A stretch of 64,000 bases of DNA from Serratia proteamaculans_D (GTDB lineage: Bacteria > Pseudomonadota > Gammaproteobacteria > Enterobacterales > Enterobacteriaceae), in NCBI RefSeq assembly GCF_049959315.1, contig NZ_CP188201.1, one strand, 5' to 3'. The position numbers and the translations under genes were made by a program. A model generated the notes under the pieces. That model ran no database searches and had not been told where the DNA came from. It worked only from the letters and a program-made list of their open reading frames with translations. This document shows, piece after piece, positions 50,509 to 60,357 of this stretch; the stretch's first letter is position 1, and each line of letters opens with the position of its first letter.

Positions 50509-52047
50509 TCAACGCAGCAACCGTTTCATCACCTTGCCGGTACTGGTCATCGGCAGCCGTTCGACAAACTCAACGACGCGTGGGTATTTAAACGCCGCCA
50601 GTCGTTCTTTGGTCCAGGCGATCAGCTGTTCTTCACTCACCGTCTCGTCCAAGTCCTTCAACACCACCACCGCTTTAATCTCTTCGCCCAACGACGGATG
50701 CGGTACGCCAATCACTGCCACCAATGACACCGCCGGATGACGGATCATCAGTTCTTCAACTTCACGCGGATAGACGTTAAATCCGCCGCGGATAATCACA
50801 TCTTTTGACCGGTCGACGATAAAATAGAAGCCGTCGGCATCACGGCGCGCCAGATCTCCGGTTCTGAACCAGCCGTTTTCCAGCACCTCGGCCGTGGCTT
50901 CCGGACGGTTAAGGTAGCCCTTCATCACATTGTAGCCACGCACCGCAATCTCGCCGACCTGATCTGTGCCCTCTACCGTTTTACCGATGACATCGACCAA
51001 TCGGACTTCAACCCCCCAGATAGGCTGGCCAATAGAGCCGACTTTATTGACCCGGCCCGGATGGTTAAAGGTAGCCACCGGGCTGGTTTCCGATAAACCA
51101 TAGCCTTCAAGAATATTAACGCCGAAGCGCCGGGCAAAGTCCTCGATGATTTGTACGGGCAAACTGGCGCCGCCGGAGACTGCCATGCGCAGATTTTTAC
51201 GTAACAGGGCAAGATCCGCCGTATCATCCAGCGCGTTCAGCAATGCCCAGTACATGGTCGGTACCCCGGCAAAAAAGGTGATGGCGTGCTTTTGCATCAG
51301 CGCAATGACCTGCTTCGCATCAAAACGCGGCACCATGACCAGCGTGGCCGCCAAAGCAAAACCGGCATTCATCTGTACGGTGGAACCAAAAGTATGAAAT
51401 AGCGGCAGCGTCACCAAATGACGATCGGGATGTTCTACCGAACTATTGAACAGCTGCACCGAGCCCAGGGCGTTCAATACCAAATTGGAATGGGTCAATT
51501 CCGCCCCTTTGGCGCGACCGGTGGTACCACTGGTGTAAAGGATTACGGCAGTATCCGATTCCAGCGTGGTGACGCTGTCAAAAGTGGTGGGTTGGGTGCG
51601 GATGGCCTGGCTGAAGCGATCCCCCGACAGCGGCAGGCTGTCGCCGATAATAATAAAATCACGACAATGCTCTGCGGTATCAAAGGCACGTCGCGCCTCT
51701 TCCCCCAGTGTTAATCCAGCGTGGCCCTCAAAACAGAAGAAACTCACCGCCTGCGAGTCTTGCAGGTAGTATTCAAACTCCCCCGCTTTTAACAAGGTGT
51801 TCAAAGGGACTACCACCGCACCGACTTTGAGGATGCCATAGTAAATAGCGGGAAACTCCCAACTGTTAGGGCAAGCCAGCGCCACCCTTTCACCGGGCTG
51901 CACTCCACGGGCAATCAGTAAATTAGCGACCTGATTGGCACGTTGATTCAACGTGGTGTAGCTAAACTGAACATCCTCCTGCACCAGCGCCAGACGATCG
52001 GCAAATGAACGCGCACTCTCTTCAAGCAATGTAGCCAGATTTAACAT
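50509..52047 (-). CDS. Long-chain fatty acid-CoA ligase family enzyme
   Basis: A 512-residue ANL-superfamily ligase. ATP loop YTSGTTGRAKGAE, adenine motif YGLSETSP, hinge TGDLARRDADGFYFIVDRSKD, and catalytic Lys in STGKVMKR near the C terminus. It matches bacterial FadD-like enzymes (LcfB type) that activate medium or long fatty acids. It stands alone, convergent with glutamate dehydrogenase and 170 nt from the MipA/OmpV gene. It contains the near-matS site at 51569-51581. Confidence 0.93.
   Translation of the reverse strand: MLNLATLLEESARSFADRLALVQEDVQFSYTTLNQRANQVANLLIARGVQPGERVALACPNSWEFPAIYYGILKVGAVVVPLNTLLKAGEFEYYLQDSQAVSFFCFEGHAGLTLGEEARRAFDTAEHCRDFIIIGDSLPLSGDRFSQAIRTQPTTFDSVTTLESDTAVILYTSGTTGRAKGAELTHSNLVLNALGSVQLFNSSVEHPDRHLVTLPLFHTFGSTVQMNAGFALAATLVMVPRFDAKQVIALMQKHAITFFAGVPTMYWALLNALDDTADLALLRKNLRMAVSGGASLPVQIIEDFARRFGVNILEGYGLSETSPVATFNHPGRVNKVGSIGQPIWGVEVRLVDVIGKTVEGTDQVGEIAVRGYNVMKGYLNRPEATAEVLENGWFRTGDLARRDADGFYFIVDRSKDVIIRGGFNVYPREVEELMIRHPAVSLVAVIGVPHPSLGEEIKAVVVLKDLDETVSEEQLIAWTKERLAAFKYPRVVEFVERLPMTSTGKVMKRLLR
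51569..51581. other. Near-perfect matS (MatP binding) site
   Basis: GTGACGCTGTCAA matches the matS consensus GTGACRNYGTCAC at 12 of 13 positions. Within the acyl-CoA ligase gene. Confidence 0.4.
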
Positions 52048-52217
52048 GGGACTTTCTCGAAAGCAGAGACCGGAAGCACCCGGTGGGTCAATGGATGAGA
52101 TACTGCGCTACCTCGCTGAGGTTGCTCTCCCTGAACAGCCTGCGGCGAAAAATGACCACGGCAAAAATCAGTATAGAAGAGGTCACACCAGTGTAAAGGT
52201 CTCGCCCCATCTCCCGA

Positions 52218-53012
52218 TTAGAGAGTGAAAGCATAAGTTATGGCGGCGGTGACCGTGGGCTGATCGCGCTGGTATACAATCGGACTATTCGCCGCATGGT
52301 CGCCAAGCCAGGTGTAACCGACACTAAGAGCGCCCCCCCATTGCGGGGTGAATTGATGGCTCCAGCTTAGTTCACTTTCTACCCCGTAGAGGCCACCGGC
52401 AGCGTGGTAACGATGATAACCTGAGCGCATGCTTTGATTATCACTCACGCCATAAAAAGTGTTCATATAACGGCTGTCTCCAAACAGGGCCGACACTTGA
52501 AACGCGATGCTGTCATTGGCATTTTGCACAGGAATAGCGGTGACGGAGGTTCTATAGTGAACCCCCTGCCCATCACTGAGCGGAAGTGTTGCCAGCCCTT
52601 CCAGAGATAACCACGGCTCCACCATCCACCCTGCTGCAATTGATGTATTGACAGTCGCTTTAATATTGCCCATGCCTTTCAGTTTGTCAGAACCGGCACG
52701 CCAGGAGCTGTCCTGATCCGCACGCCCCAGATCATAGCCAAGGGTGTGTTCCAGGTAGAACCCATTGTCACTTCGCAGGTCATACCCAACCCCTTTCAAA
52801 GTGTCAAAGAAATACATGCCATCCCGCACTTGCAATGCCGGTGCAACTTGCGTATGCCATTCATCTGACCCACTGTAGCTAGGGGAATAGCGTGCTCCCA
52901 GCCCCATTATTACGCTCTTCTGGGAAGAGCCAGTATTATCGGCGTGTGCACCTGCAGCCGTGATGGAACCCAACAGACATGCCATTTGCCAAATCAATTT
53001 CCTGCTTTTCAT
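52218..53012 (-). CDS. MipA/OmpV-family outer-membrane protein
   Basis: A 264-residue outer-membrane beta-barrel. Signal peptide at the start (MKSRKLIWQMACLLGSITAAGAHA, then DNTGSS). The mature part has the MipA/OmpV opening GLGARYSPSYSGSDEWHTQVAPALQVR and the ending AAITYAFTL with a C-terminal aromatic/hydrophobic motif for Bam-dependent insertion. ATG 53012 has GAGGCAAGAA upstream; the frame extends to 53096 without a ribosome site. MipA connects murein synthesis and lytic enzymes in E. coli; OmpV-like members are porins or adhesins. Function here not decidable. Confidence 0.88.
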   Translation of the reverse strand: MKSRKLIWQMACLLGSITAAGAHADNTGSSQKSVIMGLGARYSPSYSGSDEWHTQVAPALQVRDGMYFFDTLKGVGYDLRSDNGFYLEHTLGYDLGRADQDSSWRAGSDKLKGMGNIKATVNTSIAAGWMVEPWLSLEGLATLPLSDGQGVHYRTSVTAIPVQNANDSIAFQVSALFGDSRYMNTFYGVSDNQSMRSGYHRYHAAGGLYGVESELSWSHQFTPQWGGALSVGYTWLGDHAANSPIVYQRDQPTVTAAITYAFTL

Positions 53013-53226
53013 TTCTTGCCTCTTCAACGACCCCTTCAACCATGTCCAAGATTCATGGCCATATTCCAAGTCCGCACTATGAATAGGCTGCATCAATAAA
53101 CCGTGAGTGTTTTATGAATAACCTGTCAAGCAGGCTCAACAATGCATTTTTACGAGGTGTGAGTTCGCGATCCACGTTCCGATGGGCTATATGTTAGGGA
53201 TCATTTCCCCTCCCGGAGAGCCCCTG

Positions 53227-53796
53227 ATGAGCAAGAAAAAGATCCTGATGCTGGTCGGCGATTACGCTGAAGATTATGAAACCATGGTGCCGTTTCAGGC
53301 GTTACAAATGATAGGTCATCAGGTGGATGCCGTGTGCCCCGATAAGGCCATAGGCGACTACATCATGACGGCGATCCATGATTTTGACGGCGCACAAACC
53401 TACAGCGAAAAACCCGGCCACCGTTTCACCCTGAACGCCGATTTTTCGGCCGCCAAAGAAGCAGACTATGACGCCCTATTGATCCCCGGAGGCCGAGCGC
53501 CAGAGTATCTGCGACTGAATCCGCAGGTCATCAAATTGGTGCAGGCTTTTGACGCCGCACGCAAGCCCATCGCCGCCGTTTGCCATGGCCCGCAGCTGCT
53601 GGCTGCCGCCGGCGTGTTGAAAGGCAGAACCTGTAGCGCCTACCCGGCCTGCGCGCCAGAAGTGCAGCTGGCTGGTGGACACTTTGCCGACATCGGCATC
53701 GATCAGGCCCATGTCGATGGTAACCTGGTGACCGCCCCGGCCTGGCCGGCACATCCGCAATGGTTGGCGAAGTTTGCCGAACTGCTGGCGGAATAA
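53227..53796 (+). CDS. DJ-1/PfpI superfamily protein
   Basis: A 189-residue protein of the DJ-1/PfpI/ThiJ superfamily: MSKKKILMLVGDYAEDYETMVPFQALQ, ALLIPGGRAPEYL and the nucleophile elbow AAVCHGPQLLAAAGVLKGRTCSAYP with Cys119 and His120. Such proteins act on methylglyoxal or glycated products or as proteases or amidotransferase relatives. ATG 53227 has GGAGAG; the start at 53182 is open but less supported. A hairpin terminator follows. Confidence 0.92.
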   Translation: MSKKKILMLVGDYAEDYETMVPFQALQMIGHQVDAVCPDKAIGDYIMTAIHDFDGAQTYSEKPGHRFTLNADFSAAKEADYDALLIPGGRAPEYLRLNPQVIKLVQAFDAARKPIAAVCHGPQLLAAAGVLKGRTCSAYPACAPEVQLAGGHFADIGIDQAHVDGNLVTAPAWPAHPQWLAKFAELLAE

Positions 53797-53801
53797 CGCA
53801 A

Positions 53802-53845
53802 TAAAAAGGCCCGCCCCCAGCTGCGGGCCAATATTTTATTTTGAC
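53802..53845 (+). terminator. Terminator after the DJ-1/PfpI gene
   Basis: GGCCCGC (53808-53814) and GCGGGCC (53823-53829) with an A-run before and an ATATTTTATTTT tail: usable in both directions, between convergent genes. Confidence 0.8.
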
Positions 53846-53880
53846 TTTTCGTGGGTAATTATTCCGCCAACCACCCAAGG

Positions 53881-54258
53881 TTACTTTAATTGTTCAATCA
53901 GAAAGTGAATGTCATAGAGCCAACGTTTTGCGCGGGCGGATCGCACTAGCATATAAACATACAAGGGCCGGATCCTTTCCATCTCAAGATCCCAATGATT
54001 ACTACGTCGGGATGATGGGGAAAATAATGACACTGATTTAGACTCCTGACGAAAATAGAGCTCATGATTGTAATTACTGCTGTCTATTTGGAAGGCAACG
54101 AAGTAGCCATGCATCAGCGTCTCCGACATCGGCAACGACAGGTTTAGCTCTTTGTTTATTTCGGTATTGAGAGTCACGTCGATGCCCCTTTTGAGCAGGC
54201 CCGGTGCGTTATAGCGATCGACCACTGAAATGACCTGCTGCTGAATATCACTTTCCAT
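53881..54258 (-). CDS. Hypothetical protein, not recognised
   Basis: A 125-residue protein I do not recognise. It opens MESDIQQQVISVVDRYNAPG. No signal peptide or membrane helix. The middle (HGYFVAFQIDSSNYNHELYFRQES) looks like alternating beta strands, and the tail (RIRPLYVYMLVRSARAKRWLYDIHFLIEQL) is basic and helical. GAGG stands 5 nt before the ATG, supporting a real gene. More AT-rich than its neighbours. It lies alone between the DJ-1 gene and the RND operon. Small size and charge pattern would also suit a regulator or toxin-related protein, but nothing specific supports it. Confidence 0.6.
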   Translation of the reverse strand: MESDIQQQVISVVDRYNAPGLLKRGIDVTLNTEINKELNLSLPMSETLMHGYFVAFQIDSSNYNHELYFRQESKSVSLFSPSSRRSNHWDLEMERIRPLYVYMLVRSARAKRWLYDIHFLIEQLK

Positions 54259-54440
54259 TTCAACCTCAAACTATTTGGCCGCGAGAATGATGCAATAATA
54301 TTCAGACCTTTCTTAATGTGGCGAGTTCTGTAGGGCTAAGTGATTTTCCTTTTCTTTACACTTTCACCACAGAGTGGATATAAAAATACGCAGAATGTTA
54401 TCGGCATCCTGCGTATTAGCATTGTTGCTTGCAGTAAATT

Positions 54441-55895
54441 TTATTGGGTCAGGGAGCCATTATTGGCAATAACTCCATCGCCCTGCTTCTCAGCGCTAAT
54501 ACCACCGCCCAACACCTTATACAGCGTGATCAGGTTCTGATATTCGGTTTGCTGGGTGGTAATCAACGACTGCCGAGCGCTATACAAGGTGCGCTGCGCG
54601 TCAAGCATCGTCAGATAGGTATCCACCCCGTGGCGATAACGCAGCTCTGCCAGGCGATAATATTCCTGCGAAGCCGCCACATAGCCGGTTTGCGCCGCTA
54701 ACTGTTCCTGAATAGTGCCTTTACGCACCAGGGCATCGGCGGTCTCCTGGAATGCCGTCTGCACCGCTTTCTCGTAGGTGGCAACGTACAGGTCTTTCTG
54801 CGCCTTGGTGTAATTCAACTGAGCGGTGTTATAGCCACCGGTGAAGATCGGCAGGCTGATACTCGGTGCAAATGACCAGACACCCGCCCCCTTGCTGAAC
54901 AGTGATGACAACTCCCCGCTGCCTATGCCACCGCTGGCCGTCAGGCTGATAGACGGGAAAAATGCCGCGCGGGCGGAACCGATATTGGCGTTGGCCGCCT
55001 TCAGGTTATGCTCAGCCTCGAGCACGTCCGGGCGGTTCAGCAGCACCTTTGAAGACAGATTCGCCGGGATATCTTTCATCATGCCGGACAATGCTGCGAT
55101 ATCCGTCGGCAACAGGCTCTCAGGTACGCTTTGCCCCACCACCAGATCCAGCGCGTTTTTCGCCTGTGCGGCGCTGGTGGTGTAGCTGGCCACGTCCGAA
55201 CGCGCCTGCTGATACACCGTGTCCGCCGTAGCAACATCAACCATCGACAGAATGCCGTTTTGCTGGTTTTTGCGCGTCACCGCCAGCGACAATCTGGCGC
55301 TTTCCATGGTGCTTTTGGCCGCAGCCAGGTTGCTGCGTTCCGCCGCCAGGTTTACCCAGTCGGTGACGATATCGGCGATCAACGTCAGGCGGGTGCTTTT
55401 GGCCGCCTCCGACTCCGCCAGATAGGTTTCAAAGGTCGAGCGTGACAAACTGCGGTTCTTGCCGAACAGATCCAGCTCAAATGCACTGGTGCCAGCCGTG
55501 GCTTCGTAGCTCTGGCTGATCGCGGTGGCGTTACCGTTACCGGTCAGTGCCCGCCCACGGCTGCCGTCCACACCGGCGTTAATGGTTGGGAATAAATCGG
55601 AGCGCTGCTCCCCGTAAAGCGCCCGCGCCGATTCAATATTGGCAATGGCTTCACGCAGATCTCGGCTGCTGCTCAGCCCCATTTCTACCACCTGCCGCAG
55701 TTTGGCGTCGACCACATAGTCACGCCACGCAATGTCCGGATAGTTCAGTGATAATTTACCGGCAGGCGCAGTATAAGCCGCCCCCTGTGGCATGGTGGTC
55801 GGTACCGGTGCCACAGGGCGCTGGTAGTTCGGATCCAGCGAGATACACCCCGCCAGTAACAGCGGAAATGTCAGAGTGATTAAACGTTGCAACAC
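54441..55895 (-). CDS. RND efflux outer-membrane factor (OprM/NodT lipoprotein)
   Basis: A 484-residue outer-membrane channel with a lipoprotein signal (LITLTFPLLLAGCIS, lipobox LAGC). Two OEP repeats, the second starting LSSKVLLNRPDVLEAEHNLKAANANIGSARAAFFPSISLTASGG, and the TYEKAVQTAFQETADAL helix. Third gene of the MFP-RND-OMF operon, 1 nt after the RND stop; its own outer-membrane gene makes the pump self-contained. Confidence 0.93.
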   Translation of the reverse strand: MLQRLITLTFPLLLAGCISLDPNYQRPVAPVPTTMPQGAAYTAPAGKLSLNYPDIAWRDYVVDAKLRQVVEMGLSSSRDLREAIANIESARALYGEQRSDLFPTINAGVDGSRGRALTGNGNATAISQSYEATAGTSAFELDLFGKNRSLSRSTFETYLAESEAAKSTRLTLIADIVTDWVNLAAERSNLAAAKSTMESARLSLAVTRKNQQNGILSMVDVATADTVYQQARSDVASYTTSAAQAKNALDLVVGQSVPESLLPTDIAALSGMMKDIPANLSSKVLLNRPDVLEAEHNLKAANANIGSARAAFFPSISLTASGGIGSGELSSLFSKGAGVWSFAPSISLPIFTGGYNTAQLNYTKAQKDLYVATYEKAVQTAFQETADALVRKGTIQEQLAAQTGYVAASQEYYRLAELRYRHGVDTYLTMLDAQRTLYSARQSLITTQQTEYQNLITLYKVLGGGISAEKQGDGVIANNGSLTQ

Positions 55896-55896
55896 A

Positions 55897-58800
55897 TTAT
55901 TCTCCTGCCTGCGGCGCAGTGTTATTCAGCGGTTTGGCGACGGTGGTTTTGCGTGAAAACATCCTGCGTACCAAAACGTAGAACAACGGAACAAAGAAAA
56001 TCGCCAGTAACGTTGCCGTGATGGTGCCGCCAATGATCCCGGTACCGATGGCGATACGGCTGTTGGCCCCGGCACCGCTGGACACCGCCAGCGGCAACAC
56101 GCCGGCGCTAAACGCCAGAGAGGTCATCAGAATCGGGCGTAAACGCATGCGGGATGCCTCGACCGCCGCGGCGATCAAGGTTTCACCCCGCTGGTATTTC
56201 TCTTCGGCAAACTCAACGATCAGAATGGCGTTCTTGGCCGACAGGCCAATGATGGTCAACAGCGCCACCTGGAAATAAATATCGTTTTCCAGGCCACGCA
56301 GCGTGATGGCCAACAGCGAGCCAACCACTCCCATCGGCACCACCATCATCACGGCAAACGGAATTGACCAGCTTTCGTACAGGGCGGCAAGGCACAGGAA
56401 CACCACCACCAGTGAAATGGCATACAGGGATCCAGCCTGGCCGCTGGTCAAGCGCTCCTGATAGGAAAGGCCGCTCCAGGAGAAGCTGCTGGCAGAAGAG
56501 AACTTCGCCGCCAGCTTTGCCATCTCATCCATCGCAGTACCGGAACTGGTGCCGGGTGCGCCTTGGCCGGTGATCTCAAACGACGACAGGCCGTTATAGC
56601 GCGACAGGTTTTCCGGCCCGTAGATCCAGTGTGACGCGGCAAAGGCCGAGAACGGCGTCATGCTGGTGCTACCGCTGCTGGATGTGCCACGTACAAACCA
56701 TTTGTCGAGGTCTTCCGGTTTTGAGCGGTACTCGACGTCACCCTGCATATAGACTTTTTTCACCCGGTTGCGGTCGATAAAGTCGTTAACATAGGTGCTG
56801 CCGAAGGCGCTGGTCAGCGTGCTGCTGACGTCGCTATTGCTCAGCCCCAACGCCTGCAGTTTGTCATTATCGAGCTCCACCTGCAGCTGTGGGGTATCCG
56901 GCAGAGTGTTGGCGCGTACCGCGCTCAGGCTGGGATTTTTCCCCGCTGCCGCAATTATCTGGTCACGCATCACCTGCAGCTCTGCGCGGGTGGTTGCACC
57001 TTTGGCCTGCAGTTCGAAAGTGAAACCATCAGACTGGCCAAAACCGTCAATCGCCGGCGGGCTCATCGAGAACACCTGCGCGTCACGGATCTTGGCGAAG
57101 TGCGCCATCGCACGCTTGGCAATCGCATCGGCGGTATTGGCACTGGCGGAGCGTAAACTCCAGTCTTTCAGGCTGACGAAGGCCATACCGGCGTTTTGCC
57201 CACTGCCGCTGAAACCAAAGCCGTTAATGGTGAAAATGGTGCTGACGTTGGCCTTCTCATCGTTGAGGAAATAATCTTTTACTTCATCGCTGACCGCCGA
57301 GGTACGGGCATTGGTGGCACCGGCCGGCAGCGTATACTGCACCATCACCACCCCCTGATCTTCGTTGGGCAGAAAACCGGTCGGCAGGCGCATATACATC
57401 AGGGCGGCGGCAATCAACAACAGGCCGTACAGCAACAGATAGCGCATTGGACTGTGGATCACCCGGCCGACCTTATCGGCATACTTCTCCTGCAGGCGGT
57501 TATAGCCACGGTTGAATTTGCCCAGCAGGCCCTTGTTGGTCAGATCATCATGCGCAGGTTTCAGCAAGGTGGCGCACAGTGCCGGGGCCAGGGTTAACGC
57601 CAGGATCACCGACAACACCATGGAAGCCACGATAGTGACCGAGAACTGGCGGTAGATCACCCCGGTAGAACCGCCGAAAAACGCCATCGGCAGGAAGACC
57701 GCCGAAAGCACCATGGCAATACCGACCAGTGCGCCGGTGATTTCCTTCATCGATTTTTCGGTTGCCTCACGCGGCGGCAGTTTCTCTTCCCGCATCACGC
57801 GCTCGACGTTCTCCACCACCACGATGGCGTCATCCACCAATAGCCCGATTGCCAGCACCATGCCAAACAGCGTCAGGGTGTTGATTGAATAGCCGAAAGC
57901 GGCCAGCACACCGAAGGTACCCAACAGCACCACCGGCACGGTAATGGTCGGGATCAGCGTGGTTCGCAAGTTCTGCAGGAAGACAAACATCACGATCACC
58001 ACCAACACCACCGCCTCGATCAGCGTTTTCACCACTTCTTCGATCGAGATATTAATAAAGTCGGTGCTGTCTTTCGGGTAGGCCACCTTGTAGCCATTGG
58101 GCATCGAAGTTTGGTATTCCGCCACCTTGGCCTTGACCAGTTTGGCGGTATTGAGCGCATTGGCTCCGGCGGCCAGCTTGACGGCAATCCCTGAGGCCGG
58201 GTGGCCATTCAGGCGGGCACTGGAGGAATAATCCTCGTTGCCCAGCTCAACCCGCGCCACATCCCCCAGGCGCACCAACGCCCCGCTGCTGTCGCTTTTC
58301 AGGATAATATTGCGGAACTGCTCCGGCGTTTGCAGCCGCGACTGCGCCTTCACCGTGGCGGTCAGTTGCTGATCGGCAGCGGAAGGCAAATCACCGACTT
58401 TACCGGCAGAAACCTGGGTGTTTTGCGCCTCAATCGCCGTTTCCACATCGGACGGCATCAGCGAAAAAGATGCCAGCTTGGTCGGGTTCAGCCAGATGCG
58501 CATCGCGTATTCTGACCCGAATACCTGCACGTCGCCGACCCCGTCAATGCGCGACAGCGGATCCTGAATGTTGCTCACCAGATAGTCGGAAATGTCCGCC
58601 ATACTGGCCTTGTCGGTTTCATCATACAGCCCGACGATCAGCAAAAAACTGCTCTGGGATTTCTTGACCGTAACCCCTTGAGCGGTCACCTCGGTCGGCA
58701 GTCGACTTTCCGCCTGCTGCACCTTGTTCTGCACCTGCACCTGAGCGATATCCGGATCGGTGCCCTGATCAAAGGTCACGTTAATACTTACCGAACCATT

Positions 58801-59052
58801 GGAGCTGCTGGTCGCTGAAAAATAAAGCAGCCCATCAAGCCCCGTCAGCTGTTGCTCAATCACCTGGGTAACGCTATTTTCCAGGGTTTCCGCATCGGCC
58901 CCCGGATAGGTGGCGGAAATGGAAATCTGTGGTGGGGAAACGTCCGGATATTGCGAGATGGGCAGCGAGTTGATCGACATCAGGCCACACAGCATGATGA
59001 TGATCGCAATCACCCAGGCAAATACCGGGCGCCGAATAAAGAACTGCGCCAT
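55897..59052 (-). CDS. RND multidrug efflux transporter (AcrB/MexB type, HAE1)
   Basis: A 1051-residue inner-membrane RND transporter, full length. MAQFFIRRPVFAWVIAIIIMLCG at the start, proton-relay Asp pair in GLLVDDAIVVVENVER (about residue 407) and Lys in GLSAKNAILIVEFAEE (about 940), plus the GFxxSGxGQNxG segment (GFGFSGSGQNAG). Exports drugs, detergents and dyes from the periplasm. It starts 2 nt after the membrane-fusion gene stop. Near-perfect identity of motifs to AcrB, MexB and the Serratia Sde pumps does not allow choosing a particular name. Confidence 0.95.
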   Translation of the reverse strand: MAQFFIRRPVFAWVIAIIIMLCGLMSINSLPISQYPDVSPPQISISATYPGADAETLENSVTQVIEQQLTGLDGLLYFSATSSSNGSVSINVTFDQGTDPDIAQVQVQNKVQQAESRLPTEVTAQGVTVKKSQSSFLLIVGLYDETDKASMADISDYLVSNIQDPLSRIDGVGDVQVFGSEYAMRIWLNPTKLASFSLMPSDVETAIEAQNTQVSAGKVGDLPSAADQQLTATVKAQSRLQTPEQFRNIILKSDSSGALVRLGDVARVELGNEDYSSSARLNGHPASGIAVKLAAGANALNTAKLVKAKVAEYQTSMPNGYKVAYPKDSTDFINISIEEVVKTLIEAVVLVVIVMFVFLQNLRTTLIPTITVPVVLLGTFGVLAAFGYSINTLTLFGMVLAIGLLVDDAIVVVENVERVMREEKLPPREATEKSMKEITGALVGIAMVLSAVFLPMAFFGGSTGVIYRQFSVTIVASMVLSVILALTLAPALCATLLKPAHDDLTNKGLLGKFNRGYNRLQEKYADKVGRVIHSPMRYLLLYGLLLIAAALMYMRLPTGFLPNEDQGVVMVQYTLPAGATNARTSAVSDEVKDYFLNDEKANVSTIFTINGFGFSGSGQNAGMAFVSLKDWSLRSASANTADAIAKRAMAHFAKIRDAQVFSMSPPAIDGFGQSDGFTFELQAKGATTRAELQVMRDQIIAAAGKNPSLSAVRANTLPDTPQLQVELDNDKLQALGLSNSDVSSTLTSAFGSTYVNDFIDRNRVKKVYMQGDVEYRSKPEDLDKWFVRGTSSSGSTSMTPFSAFAASHWIYGPENLSRYNGLSSFEITGQGAPGTSSGTAMDEMAKLAAKFSSASSFSWSGLSYQERLTSGQAGSLYAISLVVVFLCLAALYESWSIPFAVMMVVPMGVVGSLLAITLRGLENDIYFQVALLTIIGLSAKNAILIVEFAEEKYQRGETLIAAAVEASRMRLRPILMTSLAFSAGVLPLAVSSGAGANSRIAIGTGIIGGTITATLLAIFFVPLFYVLVRRMFSRKTTVAKPLNNTAPQAGE

Positions 59053-59054
59053 GG

Positions 59055-60209
59055 TTATTGATCCCCGCCGTTAGTCGCAGCCGTATTTGCCTGCTTTTGT
59101 ACTTCAACTGCCTTGACCTCAACGCCGACGGTCACCTTATTCGTGCCTTCGACGATCAGTCGGTCGCCGGCATTCAACCCTTTGCTGACCAGCCAACTGC
59201 TGCCGATAACTTGCCCGGTGGTGAGGGTGCGTTGTTCCACTTTGTTTTGCGCGTTAACCACCAACGCGGTCGCCTCGCCCCGGGCATTGCGGGTAATGCC
59301 CTGTTGCGGTGCCAGAATGCCTTTGGGATCGACCCCGTTGTCCAGGGTGGCATGAACATACATGCCTGGCAGTAATTCGTGCTCAGGGTTAGGGAACACG
59401 GCACGCAGGGTGACAGAACCGGTAGATTCATCCACCGACACTTCGGTCAGTTCCAGCTTGCCGGGGTGATTGTAGGGCGTACCGTCTTCGAGTTTGATCG
59501 CCACCGGCGTGACATTGTCACGCTGCAGTGAGGCCTGCTGCCTGCGCAATTTGAGCAGTTGACTGCTGGACTGAGTGAGATCGACATAGACAGGATCAAG
59601 TGCGCGAATGGTTGCCAGTGCATCGGTTTGGCTGGCGGTCACCAGCGCCCCCGGCGTGACCGAAGAAATACCAATACGGCCGGAAATCGGCGCGCGTACC
59701 TGAGTATAGGCAAGATTGATTTTGCTGGTCTCCAGCGCCGCCTGATACTGCGCGACGGCGGCTACGGCCTCCAGATAGGTAGCCATCGCATCATCCGCAT
59801 CCTGTTTGGAGACGCCATTTTCTTTCACCAATGCGGCATAGCGCTGCGCCTTCAAGCGACTGGACTTCACCGTGGCCTGGGCACTTTTCAACTGGGCGGC
59901 GGCCTGATCGTAACTGGCCTGGTAGGTCGCGGGATCGATTTGATACAGCACCTGCCCGGCTTTGACCTCCGCACCTTCGGTAAACAGGCGTGCCTTGATA
60001 ATGCCTTCTACCTGCGGACGAACATCCGAGGTCATGGTGGCATTGACCCGGCCCGTCAGGTCACTGCTCAGCGTGACCGGCTGGCTGTGCAATGTTGCCA
60101 CGCCCACCTCCGGCGCGCCGGCTGCACCGGCCGGAGCACTGCCGGTCTGGCCATCACAGGCAGACAACAACAGCGACAGGCTGACCAGTAAAACCTTTTT
60201 CCTTTGCAT
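59055..60209 (-). CDS. RND efflux membrane fusion protein (AcrA/MexA type)
   Basis: A 384-residue periplasmic adaptor. Lipoprotein signal peptide with lipobox (LSLLLSACDG), lipoyl halves (VRPQVEGIIKARLFTEGAEVKAGQVLYQID and RAPISGRIGISSVTPGALV), a helical hairpin of about 60 residues, and the C-terminal membrane-proximal region VEGTNKVTVGVEVK. First gene of the operon; no repressor gene is directly adjacent. The matS site 59509-59521 lies inside it. Confidence 0.94.
   Translation of the reverse strand: MQRKKVLLVSLSLLLSACDGQTGSAPAGAAGAPEVGVATLHSQPVTLSSDLTGRVNATMTSDVRPQVEGIIKARLFTEGAEVKAGQVLYQIDPATYQASYDQAAAQLKSAQATVKSSRLKAQRYAALVKENGVSKQDADDAMATYLEAVAAVAQYQAALETSKINLAYTQVRAPISGRIGISSVTPGALVTASQTDALATIRALDPVYVDLTQSSSQLLKLRRQQASLQRDNVTPVAIKLEDGTPYNHPGKLELTEVSVDESTGSVTLRAVFPNPEHELLPGMYVHATLDNGVDPKGILAPQQGITRNARGEATALVVNAQNKVEQRTLTTGQVIGSSWLVSKGLNAGDRLIVEGTNKVTVGVEVKAVEVQKQANTAATNGGDQ
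59509..59521. other. matS: matS site (MatP, Ter macrodomain)
   Basis: GTGACATTGTCAC matches the matS consensus GTGACRNYGTCAC at every position. By chance such a palindrome is expected about once in 4 Mb. It lies inside the membrane-fusion gene and, with dif at 10234, places the window in the Ter macrodomain. Confidence 0.7.
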
Positions 60210-60319
60210 CGACTTTCTATCCTATTGAGAACGTTTATTCTCAATATATAGAAAGCGACGTTTTTAGTCTGACAGGGTTACGTAAGGATTCAGTAAAAGT
60301 GCACTGCAGAGCGTGTGGA

Positions 60320-60352
60320 GAGCCGGTACGCACGCATTTCACGCACCGGCTC
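60320..60352 (-). terminator. Hairpin after the DHA2 transporter gene
   Basis: GAGCCGGT and ACCGGCTC, with further inner pairing, 6 nt after the DHA2 stop on the minus strand. No T-run, so weakly intrinsic. Confidence 0.5.
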
Positions 60353-60357
60353 AGGGT

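Noticed and set aside
52048..52217. Short reading frame at 52046-52228 between acyl-CoA ligase and MipA genes
   Set aside because: No ribosome site, no domain, and it overlaps both neighbours' ends.
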